64,000 nucleotides of DNA. Origin: an uncultured Chloroflexales bacterium. GTDB lineage: Bacteria; Chloroflexota; Chloroflexia; Chloroflexales; Chloroflexaceae. The translations under genes were made by a program, and so were the position numbers. A model generated the notes under the pieces. The model was not told the origin of the DNA. It ran no database searches and was given only the letters and a program-made list of their open reading frames with translations. Location: positions 1 to 64,000 of the forward strand of contig CALGUG010000008.1 in the NCBI GenBank assembly GCA_937902315.1, written 5' to 3'. Below, in pieces: positions 9,070 through 18,038 of this stretch (within the stretch, counting starts at the first letter, position 1; every line of letters begins with the position of its first letter).

Positions 9070-9561
9070 TTAGACCTCCTCTCGGAGTTGCAGTTGAAGC
9101 CGTTGGCGTGCGGTATGCAGTCGAGAGTAGACCGTGCCTTCGCTCAGACCCAAAATCGCAGCGATATCGGCGCAGGGCAGATCGAGGTAGTAGCGCAGCA
9201 GCACTACGCTCCGGTGAATCTCGTCGAGACTATCGAGCGCTCTCAGCAGATCGACCTTCAATTCCTGATTCAGGGCGTGGTTATCGGCTTTCGCGCCAAG
9301 CCCGGGCAGAAAGGGTTGAATCAGGTTGTAGAGCCGCTTCCGCCGCAAGATCGAACGGCAATAGTTGATGGCGATATGTCCCAGCCATGTGCGAGCCGCT
9401 GCCTTTTCGGGATCGTAGCGATTCCAAGCGTTGTAGGCGCGCAGAAAGATCTCTTGTGTCGCGTCCTCAGCCTCTTCAAGATCGCTGAGCATACCGATAC
9501 ACAAGCGGTATACCTCTTGGTGGTATCGCTCAAAAAGTTCATCGAAGCTGAATTGACGCAT
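9070..9561 (-). CDS. ECF-type RNA polymerase sigma factor (sigma-70 region 2 and 4)
   Basis: 163 residues, the usual ECF length. Region 2 is seen at about 10-75 (FDELFERYHQEVYRLC, EEAEDATQEIFLRAYNAW, TWLGHIAINYCRSILRRK) and region 4 helix-turn-helix at about 105-158 (LDEIHRSVVLLRYYLDLPC, ADIAAILGLSEGTVYSRL). It should direct RNA polymerase to a small regulon; the linked anti-sigma gene probably holds it inactive until an envelope signal arrives. ATG 9561 is preceded by GGAGAG at about 10 bases. First gene of a three-gene minus-strand row ending in a membrane glycosyltransferase, which hints at cell-surface stress or glycosylation control. Confidence 0.92.
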   Translation of the reverse strand: MRQFSFDELFERYHQEVYRLCIGMLSDLEEAEDATQEIFLRAYNAWNRYDPEKAAARTWLGHIAINYCRSILRRKRLYNLIQPFLPGLGAKADNHALNQELKVDLLRALDSLDEIHRSVVLLRYYLDLPCADIAAILGLSEGTVYSRLHTARQRLQLQLREEV

Positions 9562-9720
9562 AACGACACGCTCTCCATTAGCGCTATCGGATCGAGCTAT
9601 CTACTTATACGCACCACAATTTGAAAACCTTCAGCGTTTTTGGGGATTTTTCGAACGATTTCGCGGGGAATTGAGGCATTATAGCTTGGGCCTAATCTTA
9701 TCGCTCTTAAGAAGGTATCA

Positions 9721-10104
9721 CTCTAGCGGCGAGGCTTCTAGCTCCCATACGGTCCTTGGCGCGTCCGCCTACGGCTACCAAGTCGCCCACCATCCATTCA
9801 ACGCAGCTGTTTCGCTGCCTTTGCTGCCTTTGCTGCTTTCACTGCAACCTGCCAGGTGCTTGCACCTGGCAGGTTCACACTGCCTTTCGCTGTTCAATGC
9901 CCTCCAAAGCCTTCTCGCTGCGAAGCTGTGGGAAGGTTAGTGGTACAGAAGTCAGTCTGGAAGATCACGAATGAGGGGGAGTACATACGCCCTTCTCCCG
10001 TCAGTGCGGGAGAAGGGTTGGGGATGAGGGCAGGCTAGCCTATCTGATAGCCGTAGGCGGACGCGGTCGAGACTGAATGGATGGGAGAGACCTCGCCGTC
10101 AGAG
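9721..10104. repeat. Complete family A element (short form)
   Basis: A 384-bp non-coding element. Left end CTCTAGCGGCGAGG with plus core 9759-9781; right end CCTCGCCGTCAGAG with minus core 10044-10065. The interior holds a perfect 14-bp hairpin at 9846-9875 (AACCTGCCAGGTGC stem, loop TT) and a family C palindrome at 9990-10017. It fills most of the spacer between the sigma factor gene and the transporter operon. Confidence 0.78.
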
Positions 10105-10118
10105 CTTGAGCGAGTAAG

Positions 10119-12209
10119 CTAGAGATCGCTCTGGCGTTTTGCCCAGGCCTGAGTGATGCGATCGAGCATAATCGCCAAAAAGACGATCGCCAGACCAGCC
10201 TCCAGACCGCGCCCGGTTTGAATGCGGCGCAGACCTGTTACCACTTCGAGGCCGAGCGCGCCGCTGCCCACTAGACCGGCGATGATCACCATGGCCAGCA
10301 CCATCATGATCATCTGGTTGACGCCCAGCATAATCGACGGCAGCGCCATGGGCAGCTGCACCTTCACAAGCAGCTGGCGGCGAGTCGAGCCGAAGGCGCG
10401 GGCCGCCTCGATCACGGCCGTATCGACTTGGCGCAGGCCCAAGGTGGTGAGGCGAATGCCCGGCGGAATGGCGTAGAGCGCGGCGGCGATCAGCCCGGGG
10501 ACGCGCCCGACGTTAAAGAGCATAATCACTGGAGTGAGATAGACGAAGGTTGGAATGGTCTGCAAAAAGTCGAGGATGGGCCGCAGGAAGGCCGCGAAGC
10601 GCTCGCTCTGCGAGGCCAGAATACCGAGCGGGAAGGCGATCACGAAGGCGCAGATCACGGTGATCAGCACTTGGCTGAGCGTGTCCATACTGTGCTCCCA
10701 CATGCCCAACAGCCCGATCATCACTAGGCTGCCCAAGCTAAGCAGCGCCAGTCGCCAGCCGCCCGCGTAGAAGCCCAAAATCGTCGCGCCGGCCATAATC
10801 ACCGGCCAGGGCAAGATGTCGCGCAATAGGCTGCGCATCGGGTTGAGCAGATAGAGCGTGAGTGCATCGCTGAAGGGGCCAGTGCCGATCGGTAAGTCGC
10901 CGATGCGATAGAGGTTGACCTTCATCCAAGCGACCAGCCCGTCGACGGGTGTGGCCAGATCTAAGCGCCACTCTTTCGGGAAGCTGTTTTGGGGCAGGAA
11001 CCAAGCGGTGATCGCGAAGACGATCAGCACAACACATAGGCCGCTTAACAGATTGGTCGAACGGCGGATCAGCCGTCGCCAACCTTTGTTTTGAATGAAC
11101 AGGCAGAGCAGCTCGGCGGGCAGCGAGATCACGCGCTCGAAGGCACCGCCGACTACCAGAAAGAGCGGCTCGAGCCGGCTCGGCAGCCAACGAGGCACGC
11201 GCTCTTCGAGCGGAATCGGCTCCGAGAGCGGATCGATCTGGCTGAGGGCGGCGCTCAGGCGATCGAGGATCACGGCCAGAAAGACGATCGCCAGACCAGC
11301 TTGGAAGCCCTTGCCCACCTCAAGGCGATCGAGCGCCATCACCACTTCGCGACCCAAACCGCCCGCCCCGATCAGCGCGGCGATCACCACCATGCTTAGC
11401 GCCATCATGATCGTCTGGTTGATGCCGGTCATAATCGCAGGCATCGCCAAGGGCAGCTGCACCTTGAGCAGCAGTTGGCTGCCCGTCGAGCCGAAAGCAC
11501 GCCCAGCTTCCACAGCCGAGCTCGAAACCTGTTGAATGCCGAGCGAGGTGAGGCGTACTACGGGCGGGATGGCGTAGATCACGGTGGCGACTACGGCGGG
11601 CACACGCCCGACGCCAAACAGCAGCAGCAGCGGAATCAGATAGACGAAGGCTGGCAGGGTCTGCATGCCGTCGAGGATGGGACGCACAACGCGGTCGACC
11701 GAGCGATAGCAGCCAGCCAAAATGCCGAGCGGAATACCCAGCAGCAGGGCGCAGCAGACCGAGATCAGCATCAGGGCCAAGGTCTGCATACTCTCTTCCC
11801 ACAGGCCGAACAAGCCGCAGAGCAGCAGCATAAATGCGCTGACGAACGCCAGCCTAAAGCCCGAAAGGGCATAGCCTAGCATCGAGATCAGCGTGACGAT
11901 GCCGACCCACGAGGTGTTGAGCAGCACCTGTTCGGCCCAGCGCATGCTCAAGTCGATGCTCGAGCTAAGCGGCACAAAGATGCTGAGAAAGATCGGGTGG
12001 GTCGTGCGGTTGGCGATCACCCAGCGCTGTAGTTGGTCGACAGGTTGGCGCAGACCGAGATTCCACTCTTTGGGGAAGCTTGAAGTCTCGACCGGAATAA
12101 AGCGCAAACAGGCATAGAGCACGACCAATACTAAACCGGCAACTATCAGCTTGAGCGAACGTTGCCAGAGCGGTTTAGTAATGGACATTGTTTGGATCTG
12201 AGTTGCCAT
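10119..12209 (-). CDS. proW: Glycine betaine/proline-type ABC transporter permease, tandem-duplicated
   Basis: 696 residues made of two homologous permease halves. Each half begins with a short FPKEW-x-L segment (about 39-45 and 410-416), contains six or so membrane segments, and carries its own inner-membrane permease EAA loop: EAGRAFGSTGSQLLLK (about 245) and EAARAFGSTRRQLLVK (about 610). Normal ProW/OpuAB proteins are 280-350 residues with one such unit and work as homodimers, so this looks like a covalent dimer for import of osmoprotectants. ATG 12209 has AAGGA 5 bases upstream. It is the last gene of the operon binding protein - ATPase - permease. Substrate assignment to betaine or another quaternary amine follows from the family. 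Confidence 0.88.
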   Translation of the reverse strand: MATQIQTMSITKPLWQRSLKLIVAGLVLVVLYACLRFIPVETSSFPKEWNLGLRQPVDQLQRWVIANRTTHPIFLSIFVPLSSSIDLSMRWAEQVLLNTSWVGIVTLISMLGYALSGFRLAFVSAFMLLLCGLFGLWEESMQTLALMLISVCCALLLGIPLGILAGCYRSVDRVVRPILDGMQTLPAFVYLIPLLLLFGVGRVPAVVATVIYAIPPVVRLTSLGIQQVSSSAVEAGRAFGSTGSQLLLKVQLPLAMPAIMTGINQTIMMALSMVVIAALIGAGGLGREVVMALDRLEVGKGFQAGLAIVFLAVILDRLSAALSQIDPLSEPIPLEERVPRWLPSRLEPLFLVVGGAFERVISLPAELLCLFIQNKGWRRLIRRSTNLLSGLCVVLIVFAITAWFLPQNSFPKEWRLDLATPVDGLVAWMKVNLYRIGDLPIGTGPFSDALTLYLLNPMRSLLRDILPWPVIMAGATILGFYAGGWRLALLSLGSLVMIGLLGMWEHSMDTLSQVLITVICAFVIAFPLGILASQSERFAAFLRPILDFLQTIPTFVYLTPVIMLFNVGRVPGLIAAALYAIPPGIRLTTLGLRQVDTAVIEAARAFGSTRRQLLVKVQLPMALPSIMLGVNQMIMMVLAMVIIAGLVGSGALGLEVVTGLRRIQTGRGLEAGLAIVFLAIMLDRITQAWAKRQSDL

Positions 12210-12246
12210 ACGATTCCTTGCTGGTACCGATCGGTTTCACGCTCGA

Positions 12247-13281
12247 CTAGGTGCTTGGGGTCAGAGCGCGCAATACCGCTTTGCGGTCGATCATACCGAT
12301 TGGGGTGCCTGCATCGTTCACCACCGCCATGGGCTGGTCGTGATCGCTCAAGAGCGGCAGCACCTCTTCAAGGCTCGAACTGCCGGGCACGTTTTGACGA
12401 ATATTGGTGAAGCCCATTCCGCCCGGGTACATCACCGACGAGGCGGTCAGCACTTTGGCGCGCGGCGCATCTTTGACAAAAGCCTTGACATAATCGTTGC
12501 AGGGCTTGAGCACCAATTCTTGGGGCGTGCCAACCTGCACAAACTCGCCATTGCGCATAATTGCGATGCGATCGCCCAACTTGAGCGCTTCGACAAAATC
12601 GTGGGTGATGAAGATGCTGGTTTTGTGCAAGCTGCTCTGCAAGCGCAACAGCTCATCTTGCATCTCGCGGCGAATCAGGGGATCGAGTGCGCTAAACGGC
12701 TCGTCATACAGCAGAATATCGGGTTTGACAGCCAAGGCGCGCGCCAGACCGACGCGCTGCTGCATACCGCCCGAAAGTTGGCGCGGGAAGTGATGTTCCC
12801 AGCCCGCTAGGCCAACCAGCTCGATCATTTCGGCGGCGATCGCAAGGCGCTCTTTTTTGGGAATACCTCGCACTTCGAGGCCGTAAGCCACATTGTCGAT
12901 CACGCGGCGATGAGGGAAGAGCCCGAAGTTCTGAAAGACCATGCTGACCTTGTGCCGACGTAGCTCGCGCAGCTCATTTGGCTTCATCTTCAGAATATCT
13001 TGGCCATCGATCATAATTCGCCCGTCGGTCGGGTCCGACAAGCGTGAGATACAGCGAATTAAGGTCGACTTCCCGCTGCCAGACAAACCCATTACAACAA
13101 AGGTTTCGCCCTTGCGCACATCAAAAGAGACGTCGCGCACCGCAACGACATGCCCCTTATCGACCTTTGTATCGTGGGGCGATGCGCTATTGAGTTTGCG
13201 CAATACGCGCTCTGGTGTTCGTCCAAAAATCTTCCAAATGTTCTGACACGATAACATCGATGTGCTTGATAATGGGGTCAT
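12247..13281 (-). CDS. proV: Glycine betaine/proline-type ABC transporter ATP-binding protein
   Basis: 344 residues. Walker A GLSGSGKST at about 65-73, Q-loop VFQNFGLFPHR, signature LSGGMQQRVG at about 168, Walker B ILLYDEPFSALD at about 187-198, and switch His in FITHDF. A C-terminal extension (about 275-344, ending in PMAVVNDAGTPIGMIDRKAV) resembles a single or degenerate CBS domain, the ionic-strength/nucleotide sensing module of OpuA-type ATPases. The N-terminal CQNIWKIFGR is typical of ProV/OpuAA. ATG 13281 has AGAGAGG upstream. It drives import together with the permease at 10119 and the binding protein at 13349. Confidence 0.92.
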   Translation of the reverse strand: MTPLSSTSMLSCQNIWKIFGRTPERVLRKLNSASPHDTKVDKGHVVAVRDVSFDVRKGETFVVMGLSGSGKSTLIRCISRLSDPTDGRIMIDGQDILKMKPNELRELRRHKVSMVFQNFGLFPHRRVIDNVAYGLEVRGIPKKERLAIAAEMIELVGLAGWEHHFPRQLSGGMQQRVGLARALAVKPDILLYDEPFSALDPLIRREMQDELLRLQSSLHKTSIFITHDFVEALKLGDRIAIMRNGEFVQVGTPQELVLKPCNDYVKAFVKDAPRAKVLTASSVMYPGGMGFTNIRQNVPGSSSLEEVLPLLSDHDQPMAVVNDAGTPIGMIDRKAVLRALTPST

Positions 13282-13348
13282 CTTTGGCCTCTCTTGATTG
13301 GTTTGGAAGGGCAGGCGTCAGAACGGCGCCTGCCCTGTGAGATCTCGG

Positions 13349-14371
13349 CTAGGGCAGCCAAGCCTTCCAAACGTCTTCGTGGCTATCGATCCATTGCTGA
13401 GCCGCTTCTTCTGGGCTCTTCTTATCGGTATCAACAGCAGCGATCATCGAGATCTGATCTTCGTTGCTGTAATTGAACTTGCTCAAGAAAGTATACACTT
13501 CAGGAGCTTGGCTTTCCAGACCTGACCAAGCGATTTTGTACAAATTGTCTGGCGGATAGTCGCAGTCGACTTGGCCCGTGCCAGCTTTAGCGCCACACTC
13601 GTCGGTATATTCTGGCAGCTGAACGGTGGTCAAATCGTACTTGGCCAGCACCGAGTGCGGCGTCCAGAAGTAGAACAGAATCGGCTCTTGGCGGCTGTAA
13701 GCCGAGTCGAGCGCTGCCAATACGGCCTGCTCGGAACCGGCGCGCACGATCTGCAGTTCGAGCCCAAGGTTATTGATAATGTCTTCATCATACTGTACCC
13801 AAGCCGGGTCGCCCGCTAGGAACTGACCTTTATTGCCAGTTTCGGCGGTCTTGAAGAGGCCAGCTAACTCTGGGTCTTTGAAACCTTCCCATGTGGCCAG
13901 CTCGGGGTGCTGATCTACAACGTACTTGGGTAGAAACCAGCCGATCTTGCCTACAACTCCCAATTCACCGATATCGTTGATCACTTTTTGCTCTTCGATA
14001 TAGGTCTTGCGATTGTCAGCGTGACCCGAGGGCCAAACTTCGAGGCTTGCGCTGAGATCTCCGCTTGCCAAGGCGGCCCACTGCGCGTTCTCATCGATTG
14101 TGACGATCTCAACCGGATAGCCCAGTTCTTTTTCGATCAGGATCTTGGCAACGTAGACATTGATTGATGAACCTGTCCAAGAATTCTCTGCGAGCTTGAT
14201 CGTCGGCTTATCGCCTGCAGGAGCGCTGGTCGGTGCTGCATCGTTTGCAGCAGGAGCATCTGTGGAGGGAGTACTGGTAGCACCACCACAGGCAGCGAGC
14301 ATAAACACCACCAAGAGGGTGTATGCCGAGCGGACAAGTGTTGACAAGCCTTGGGGACGGCGTTCGATCAT
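13349..14371 (-). CDS. Glycine betaine-type substrate-binding lipoprotein
   Basis: 340 residues with a lipoprotein signal: positively charged start, hydrophobic TLLVVFMLAAC with the lipobox Cys at about 28, then a Thr/Ser/Pro/Ala linker to about 55. The rest is the OpuAC/ProX type II binding fold (KLAENSWTGSSINVYVAKIL, YPVEIVTIDENAQWAALASG, ending in QQWIDSHEDVWKAWLP). Aromatic residues such as Trp in NSWTG and in FYFWTPH could form the cation-binding cage of this family. It would be anchored outside the membrane and feed the ProV/ProW pair. First gene of the operon; ATG 14371 with GGAGGT upstream. Confidence 0.9.
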   Translation of the reverse strand: MIERRPQGLSTLVRSAYTLLVVFMLAACGGATSTPSTDAPAANDAAPTSAPAGDKPTIKLAENSWTGSSINVYVAKILIEKELGYPVEIVTIDENAQWAALASGDLSASLEVWPSGHADNRKTYIEEQKVINDIGELGVVGKIGWFLPKYVVDQHPELATWEGFKDPELAGLFKTAETGNKGQFLAGDPAWVQYDEDIINNLGLELQIVRAGSEQAVLAALDSAYSRQEPILFYFWTPHSVLAKYDLTTVQLPEYTDECGAKAGTGQVDCDYPPDNLYKIAWSGLESQAPEVYTFLSKFNYSNEDQISMIAAVDTDKKSPEEAAQQWIDSHEDVWKAWLP

Positions 14372-14837
14372 TCCTACCTCCGTTAGGGCAAAGCCGCAGC
14401 AGTCTTGGCTTTGCAGATTGCGCTAACGCGCAACTTCTTCCCTCTGAACATAAAAGAATCCTTGGCAAGCGCTATTGGGTCACATCATAGCAAGCCAAAG
14501 CCAACAGCTCTGTTTTGGTCAAGCTTAGTGGTAGATATTCGCCAGCAAGATCTGCACCGGAGCTAATCTATTACCTAGGCCTGTTGTTACCAAAAAGATC
14601 TGTTGATGAAGACGTGCATATCTACCCATTACGACATTGTTGGGATCGGCAAGTATTATACAACACTGCTTCTCAATATATCGCTTTTTTTGACAGAACT
14701 TATTGAATCTTTGCCGATTAAAAAAGAATTTGCTTGATTCTTTGACAATTTCTCAAAGCCTAACAAAACCTTTTGTTAAGCGGAGATATGTACGCAAAAT
14801 CAAAGCGATTGAGCCGATTTGCGCTCCGTCGCTTGTT
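14372..14837. other. AT-rich intergenic region
   Basis: About 470 bases upstream of the transporter operon. From about 14640 to 14830 it is markedly AT-rich (for example TATTATACAACACTGC and runs of A and T), unlike the neighbouring coding DNA. Together with the DnaA-box-like array at 15058-15120 this could be a DNA-unwinding region, but it may simply be promoter DNA. No gene is supported. Confidence 0.4.
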
Positions 14838-15004
14838 ATACCAGATCCGTTTAAAGACGAGCATTCTCTTCGCTCAGAAAAACGAAAAGCTGGGAAAAGG
14901 GCTGTGTGAGATTTCGCGCGGCAGCGCGAAATCTCACACAACAAAAAGAGACACGTTCCGTTCTGCCGAAGGCCAAATAGAAAGCAAGTTAGCGGATTTG
15001 GTAT
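14838..15004. repeat. Family B MITE-like element, long form
   Basis: 167 bp with ends ATACCAGATCCG and CGGATTTGGTAT. The centre has a palindrome on GTGAGATTTCGCGC/GCGCGAAATCTCAC, as in the copy at 3427, and the word TTCTGCCGAAGGCCAAAT. It separates the AT-rich stretch from the DnaA-box-like array. Confidence 0.82.
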
Positions 15005-15057
15005 TAATTGTGGAAGACCTTGCGGATTTGGACCAAGTCCGAGCCTTTTCTAATGGC

Positions 15058-15120
15058 TAATCCACATATGAGGCACATCTTATCCCACTATTTCCCACAT
15101 TTATCCACAAATTATCCACA
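15058..15120 (+). promoter_or_regulatory. DnaA-box array with two perfect boxes (locus 2)
   Basis: TAATCCACA at 15058, TTATCCCAC at 15080, TTTCCCACA at 15091, then two perfect TTATCCACA boxes at 15101 and 15112. The last four are in the same orientation with 11, 10 and 11 base spacing. Perfect DnaA boxes spaced by one helical turn are typical of origins or DnaA titration sites. The site is 33 bases beyond the MFS gene stop. Confidence 0.6.
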
Positions 15121-15152
15121 TGGGCTAGAACTGCTGACCTCGACTAGACTTG

Positions 15153-16367
15153 CTAAGACTGCTTGCTGGTTTTGGGGCGTTTCAGGCTTACGACGCCCAC
15201 AATAGCGATGATCAAGCCGATTACCAGCAGCCAAGCCGTAGTGTTAAAGACCTGCTCGATGCCCCAAGCGTTGGCTACCAAGCCGAGCGCTAGAGGAGCG
15301 AGCGCGCCGCTCCCAGCCGCCGCCGTCGAATAGATGCCCATCGCGGTGCCGCGGTTATCGGCCGTAGTGTGGTCTGCCACATAGGTCTGCCCTGCAACCA
15401 TATAGGCGCCGTAGGCCAGACCTTCGATCGCTAAGCAGACGAGCAGCAGATTATAGTTGTGGGTGAGAGCCATACCGAACATGGCAACGATATTGAGCAT
15501 AAGTGCGCCCAAAATAACGCTCCAAGTGCCGAATTTTCGCGAGATCATGCTGTTAGGCAAGCGCCCTAAGGTCGAGACGATCGCGCGGATGGCGAACATT
15601 GAGGCGATGGTAGCTTGGCTGATCAGCAAGCCCTCGGCATAGAGCGGGAAGAAGGTGCTGACTGCTCCGGCAAAGGTCAGATTGATCAGCATATAGCCGA
15701 AGGTGACGACCACAAGGTCGAGCTGGCCGAGCAAATGGAGCATTTGGCCCTTGCCCTTAGGCTGCTCGAAGGCGACTCGTGGCTGTTTTGGCACCTCTCG
15801 AATAAAGAAAATGCTGACGATAAGACTGAACAGTGCAATAACGCTTCCGCTCAAATAGGCGCTACGCAAGTCGATCCAAGCGGCGATCTGGCCTGCCAGC
15901 AATGGCCCTGCTGCGAAACCGAGCCCCATTGCGGTGGTCATCAAGCCGAAGGCTAGGGTGCGCTGTTCGGGTTTGGTGATATCGCCGAGGTAGGTTGCCC
16001 CGATCTGGAAGGCCGCGATGCTGGCGATGCTAAACAGGATACGCCCCACAAACAACATAGGGATACCACCGATTCCGCCCAGCAACACGAGGCTGCAGAG
16101 GAAGAGTAACGAGCCACCACAAAAGACCAGCTTGCGCCCGATGCGGTCGGTCAGCATGCCGATCGGCAACGAGAGCGCCAACTGCACCAGACCGCCGATC
16201 GTGTTGATACTGCCGATCATGGTCAACGACGCGCCCTCGCTGGCGGCGAAGAGCGAGAAGGTGGCGACGAATATTCCGGCGATCACATCGGCTAGGAAGA
16301 TAATGCCGCACAAGATCCAGATCTCGCGCGAGAGAAGCCTATTTAAACGGCGGAAGAAAGCGAACAT
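15153..16367 (-). CDS. Major facilitator superfamily transporter
   Basis: 404 residues with about 12 membrane segments in two six-helix bundles. The loop between helices 2 and 3 has the MFS motif A form GMLTDRIGRKLVF (about 75-87), repeated weakly in the second half as LPNSMISRKFG. The pattern (small N-terminus, central loop at about 195-215) is like drug/metabolite exporters of the DHA1 group. ATG 16367 has GAGGA upstream. Monocistronic, convergent with the DnaA-box array. The substrate cannot be inferred. Confidence 0.85.
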   Translation of the reverse strand: MFAFFRRLNRLLSREIWILCGIIFLADVIAGIFVATFSLFAASEGASLTMIGSINTIGGLVQLALSLPIGMLTDRIGRKLVFCGGSLLFLCSLVLLGGIGGIPMLFVGRILFSIASIAAFQIGATYLGDITKPEQRTLAFGLMTTAMGLGFAAGPLLAGQIAAWIDLRSAYLSGSVIALFSLIVSIFFIREVPKQPRVAFEQPKGKGQMLHLLGQLDLVVVTFGYMLINLTFAGAVSTFFPLYAEGLLISQATIASMFAIRAIVSTLGRLPNSMISRKFGTWSVILGALMLNIVAMFGMALTHNYNLLLVCLAIEGLAYGAYMVAGQTYVADHTTADNRGTAMGIYSTAAAGSGALAPLALGLVANAWGIEQVFNTTAWLLVIGLIIAIVGVVSLKRPKTSKQS

Positions 16368-16524
16368 GTATGTCCTCGTATCTATAAGCGATGTTTAGAA
16401 AACGAGGTCTAGTGTAGTACGTTTTAGAAAAGTCAGCGCTACGATTATGGTTTGATTGAGGATTTTATTCCTCCTAAAGCGAAAAAACTTGATACAAGGT
16501 CGCTGTTGCGTGATGACTTTGACA

Positions 16525-16612
16525 CTCTGGCGGCAAGCTCCCTAGCTCCAATTCGGTCCTTGGCGCGTCCGCCTTCGGCTATCAACACCCCGCCCGTCCA
16601 TTCAGCTCCTAT
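16525..16612 (+). repeat. Family A end, plus orientation
   Basis: Outer end CTCTGGCGGCAAG at 16525, then TCCAATTCGG and core at 16563-16585. The next end to the right, in minus orientation, is at 20703, on the far side of nadABC. Confidence 0.78.
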
Positions 16613-16773
16613 CTGCGCGTGGATAGAGCGCGCTCAAACGTGGGGCGATAGCGGCATACCGATCGCTGCAAAAATCGCTTGTTTTAAACAAGTTCCCATA
16701 ATCTAAGATTAAAGTCGATAGGTATGTCGAATAGAGCGTTTTTGGCTTAGATCGCCATAGGTCAAAAAGGATC

Positions 16774-16820
16774 TTGACAGATGCTCTTCTCTGCCTTATT
16801 ATTGTAAGTGTGACACTTAC
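16774..16820 (+). promoter_or_regulatory. nadABC promoter with overlapping palindromic operator
   Basis: TTGACA (16774-16779), 17 bases, TATTAT (16797-16802). Directly behind the -10 box is the palindrome GTAAGTGT-G-ACACTTAC (16804-16820), which covers the expected start of transcription near 16809. A repressor bound there would block initiation. AGTGT/ACACT words recur twice downstream. Confidence 0.7.
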
Positions 16821-16911
16821 ACAATTAGGGTTGACCTCAAGGTAACCCGTTTATACAACTAACCAACAACGTCTTCCCTCTGGCCTGTGGGCCTTTTTTT
16901 CAGCCGCAGAG

Positions 16912-16929
16912 TTAGTGTCTAAATGACAA
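16912..16929 (+). promoter_or_regulatory. Second AGTGT-N5-TGACA operator-like site
   Basis: TTAGTGT at 16912-16918 followed by CTAAA and TGACA. It shares the AGTGT-N5-TGACA pattern exactly with the site at 17000-17022. It lies in the nadA leader about 115 bases from the start codon. A weak GGCC hairpin plus T7 at 16882-16900 sits just before it. Confidence 0.45.
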
Positions 16930-16999
16930 TGGCGTTTGTCAAGCAGCGGAAAGCAAATCAGCTCGTGCTGATCCGCTTAGGGAGCTTATTGTGTGTATG

Positions 17000-17022
17000 T
17001 TTAGTGTTAAATTGACACTAAA
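17000..17022 (+). promoter_or_regulatory. Third operator-like palindrome upstream of nadA
   Basis: TTTAGTGT (17000-17007), 7 bases, ACACTAAA (17015-17022): a perfect 8-bp inverted repeat 21 bases before the nadA ATG. It could be an NAD-responsive repressor site (NrtR, NiaR or another class; the regulator gene is not in the window) or a roadblock site. Confidence 0.5.
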
Positions 17023-17043
17023 TGATAGAGAGGCAGTCTAGCC

Positions 17044-18015
17044 ATGATGATTAAACTGACCCATACCGATCTCGATAGCGCTCGCGAAACGGTTGCCGAG
17101 ATCGAACGACTTAAACGCGAACGTAACGCCGTTATTTTGGCGCATAACTATCAATACGGTGAGATTCAAGATATCGCCGATTATGTAGGCGACTCCTTGG
17201 GTCTTTCGCAGCAGGCAGCCAAAACCGAGGCCGATGTGATCGTCTTCTGTGGGGTGCACTTCATGGCCGAAACCGCTGCGATTCTCAGTCCCAACAAGAC
17301 CGTTCTGCTGCCCGAGATCAACGCTGGCTGTTCTATGGCCGATTCGATCACTGCCGAGCAGTTGCGCGCTTGGAAGGCCGAGAATCCTGGTGCGGTTGTG
17401 GTTTCGTATGTCAACACGACCGCCGAAGTGAAGTCAGAGACCGATTATTGCTGCACCTCGGGCAATGCCGAGCGTGTGATTCGCGCCATCCCCGAAGATA
17501 AAAAGATCCTCTTCCTGCCCGACATCTTTTTGGGCAGCTATTTGCGCCAGAAGACTGGGCGCGATATGGAGATCTGGGCGGGTGAGTGCCACGTTCACGC
17601 TGCGATCAGACCCGAGATGGTCAACGAGATGCGAGCGCGCAATCCCGAGGCCGAGTTTATGATCCACCCCGAGTGCGGCTGTGTCAGCTCGACGCTCGAC
17701 TACGTTGCTAGCGGCGCGATCAGCGCAGATCATACCCACATCCTCTCGACCGAGGGCATGATCAATCACGCCCGTTCGAGCAGCGCTACCCAGTTCATCG
17801 TCGCGACCGAGATCGGCGTGCTGCACCGCATGCAGAAGGCCAACCCAGAGAAGACCTTCTTGCCCGTACACGAGTCGATCTCTTGCCGCTATATGAAGAT
17901 GACCACCCTCGATAAAGTGCTGCATTCATTGCAGACCATGACCCACCGCGTGACGGTGCCAACCGAGATCGCCGATAAAGCACGTCTCTCGATCGAGCGA
18001 ATGATCGCTCTCTAA
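17044..18015 (+). CDS. nadA: Quinolinate synthase
   Basis: NadA condenses iminoaspartate with dihydroxyacetone phosphate to quinolinate in de novo NAD synthesis. The 323-residue protein shows all three [4Fe-4S] cysteines of the family in INAGCSMADS (about 98), IHPECGCVSS (about 212) and SISCRYMKMTTLDK (about 282), plus AHNYQYGEIQDIADYVGDSL near the N-terminus, the usual substrate-binding segment. ATG 17044 is preceded by GAGAGG. First gene of nadA-nadB-nadC; the oxidase that makes its substrate is the next gene, 23 bases downstream. Probably controlled by the palindromes at 16804-17022. Confidence 0.97.
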   Translation: MMIKLTHTDLDSARETVAEIERLKRERNAVILAHNYQYGEIQDIADYVGDSLGLSQQAAKTEADVIVFCGVHFMAETAAILSPNKTVLLPEINAGCSMADSITAEQLRAWKAENPGAVVVSYVNTTAEVKSETDYCCTSGNAERVIRAIPEDKKILFLPDIFLGSYLRQKTGRDMEIWAGECHVHAAIRPEMVNEMRARNPEAEFMIHPECGCVSSTLDYVASGAISADHTHILSTEGMINHARSSSATQFIVATEIGVLHRMQKANPEKTFLPVHESISCRYMKMTTLDKVLHSLQTMTHRVTVPTEIADKARLSIERMIAL

Positions 18016-18038
18016 CGCTACAAAGCGGAGAAACTGTT

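Noticed and set aside
16882..16900. Terminator/attenuator in the nadA leader (GGCC hairpin plus T7)
   Set aside because: The stem is only 4 bp, so I mention it only as a weak possibility inside the operator entry.
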